Source: Enterovirga sp. (GTDB lineage Bacteria; Pseudomonadota; Alphaproteobacteria; Rhizobiales; Beijerinckiaceae). Taken from it: DNA of 6,357 bases. A program made the translations under genes and the position numbers. The notes beneath the pieces were generated by a model that was not told the origin of the DNA, searched no databases, and was given only the letters and a program-made list of their open reading frames with translations. Shown one piece after another: positions 5,834 to 6,357 of this stretch (positions are counted from its first letter, which is position 1; the number at the start of each line of letters is the position of its first letter). Where the stretch lies: NCBI GenBank assembly GCA_028290385.1, contig JAQGJZ010000533.1, positions 1 through 6,357 on the forward strand. Direction: 5' to 3'.

Positions 5834-6357
5834 TTGAAGCGACTTCTGACTTTTGCGGCTGCGCTTGGGCTGTCCGTCGGGGCTGCCGCCGCACAGGGCT
5901 ATCCGCAGCGGCCGGTCACCATGATCGTCCCCTTCGCGGCGGGCGGCCCGACCGACGTCATCGCGCGCATCGTCGGGGACCACATGTCCCGCACGCTCGG
6001 CCAGCAGGTCGTGGTGGAGAACGTGGCCGGTGCCGGCGGAACGACGGGCATCACCCGAGCGGCCCAGGCCACTCCGGACGGCTACACGATCATGATGGGC
6101 CATATGGGCACGCATGGCGCGGCGCCCGCCCTCTACCCGAACCTCAAATACGATCCGACCAAGAGCTTCGATCCGATCGGCATGGCCGCCGGAACGCCGA
6201 TCGTGATCGTGGCCAAGAAGGATTATCCGGCCGCGGACCTGAAGGCCTTTCTGGCGAGCCTGAAAGCGAACGACACCAAGAGCAACATGGCCCATGCGGG
6301 CGTGGGCTCGGTGTCCCACTCCACGGGCGTGCTCTTCACGTCCGTCGTCGGCATCAA
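5834..6357 (+). CDS. TTT-family periplasmic substrate-binding protein (TctC/Bug), second copy, cut by window edge
   Basis: Only the first 174 residues are visible; the frame stays open to the right edge. Starting at TTG (5834), it has a Sec signal peptide (Lys-Arg at 2-3, Ala-rich core, AAAA-QG cleavage after about residue 20). The family opening follows: YPQRPVTMIVPFAAGGPTD at 23-41. AGAGGTTG, TPDGYTIMMG and an AGVGSVSHSTG segment then match the second ligand region of the first copy. It aligns without gaps to the first tctC for long stretches but differs at about half of positions, so it is an old paralogue and not a recent tandem duplicate. The ligand loops differ (PTD for TTD; HAGVGSVSH for SSGNGTSIH), which suggests a different ligand. 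It is 162 bp downstream of tctA, behind three hairpins, so it may be expressed separately or at another level. Confidence 0.92.
   Translation, partial: MKRLLTFAAALGLSVGAAAAQGYPQRPVTMIVPFAAGGPTDVIARIVGDHMSRTLGQQVVVENVAGAGGTTGITRAAQATPDGYTIMMGHMGTHGAAPALYPNLKYDPTKSFDPIGMAAGTPIVIVAKKDYPAADLKAFLASLKANDTKSNMAHAGVGSVSHSTGVLFTSVVGI

Noticed and set aside
5726..6319. Minus-strand open frame of 197 codons over the second tctC
   Set aside because: It covers the conserved binding-protein frame on the other strand and runs through the hairpins; its composition is shadow-like.
2322..6357. Recent tandem duplication of tctC, mobile element or CRISPR array
   Set aside because: The two tctC copies differ at about half of residues and share no long identical DNA. 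No transposase, terminal repeats or spaced direct repeats were seen.

Overview
The window is a GC-rich stretch of a bacterial chromosome. The initiator tRNA sequence, the WrbA and LysR types and the tripartite tricarboxylate transporter (TTT) genes fit an alphaproteobacterium, probably of the Hyphomicrobiales (Rhizobiales). That placement is inferred from sequence style and not from a search.

Left part (1-522): an initiator tRNA-fMet with encoded CCA is followed at once by a strong intrinsic terminator. About 190 bp without a gene comes next, then a second strong intrinsic terminator pointing the other way, which ends the minus-strand wrbA transcript. In many alphaproteobacteria a tRNA-fMet closes the rRNA operon, so an rRNA operon may lie just left of the window. 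No rRNA is visible inside it.

Middle part (523-2321): two minus-strand genes, lysR then wrbA in the direction of transcription, are separated by 91 bp holding a perfect 16-bp palindrome. wrbA encodes a flavodoxin-like NAD(P)H:quinone oxidoreductase. The LysR-type regulator starts with GTG and is divergent from the transport genes. The 178-bp divergent region holds a clean dyad, CTGTTA-N9-TAACAG, which contains a T-N11-A core and is a good candidate operator.

Right part (2322-6357): a plus-strand TTT locus in the order tctC (periplasmic binding protein), tctB (small membrane subunit), tctA (large membrane subunit), then a second, clearly different tctC cut by the right edge. The second binding-protein gene has a TTG start set by a strong Shine-Dalgarno sequence. 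Three consecutive RNA hairpins fill the gap between tctA and this gene. The likely working model is a periplasmic binding protein, or two alternatives, delivering an organic acid to the TctAB membrane complex, with the divergent LysR protein sensing the substrate or a metabolite. The substrate cannot be read from the sequence.

The gene content is ordinary and I see no undescribed system. The points worth checking are regulatory: the LysR dyad, the hairpin cluster before the second binding protein, the single in-frame stop between tctB and tctA, and the pairing of two divergent binding proteins with one membrane complex.
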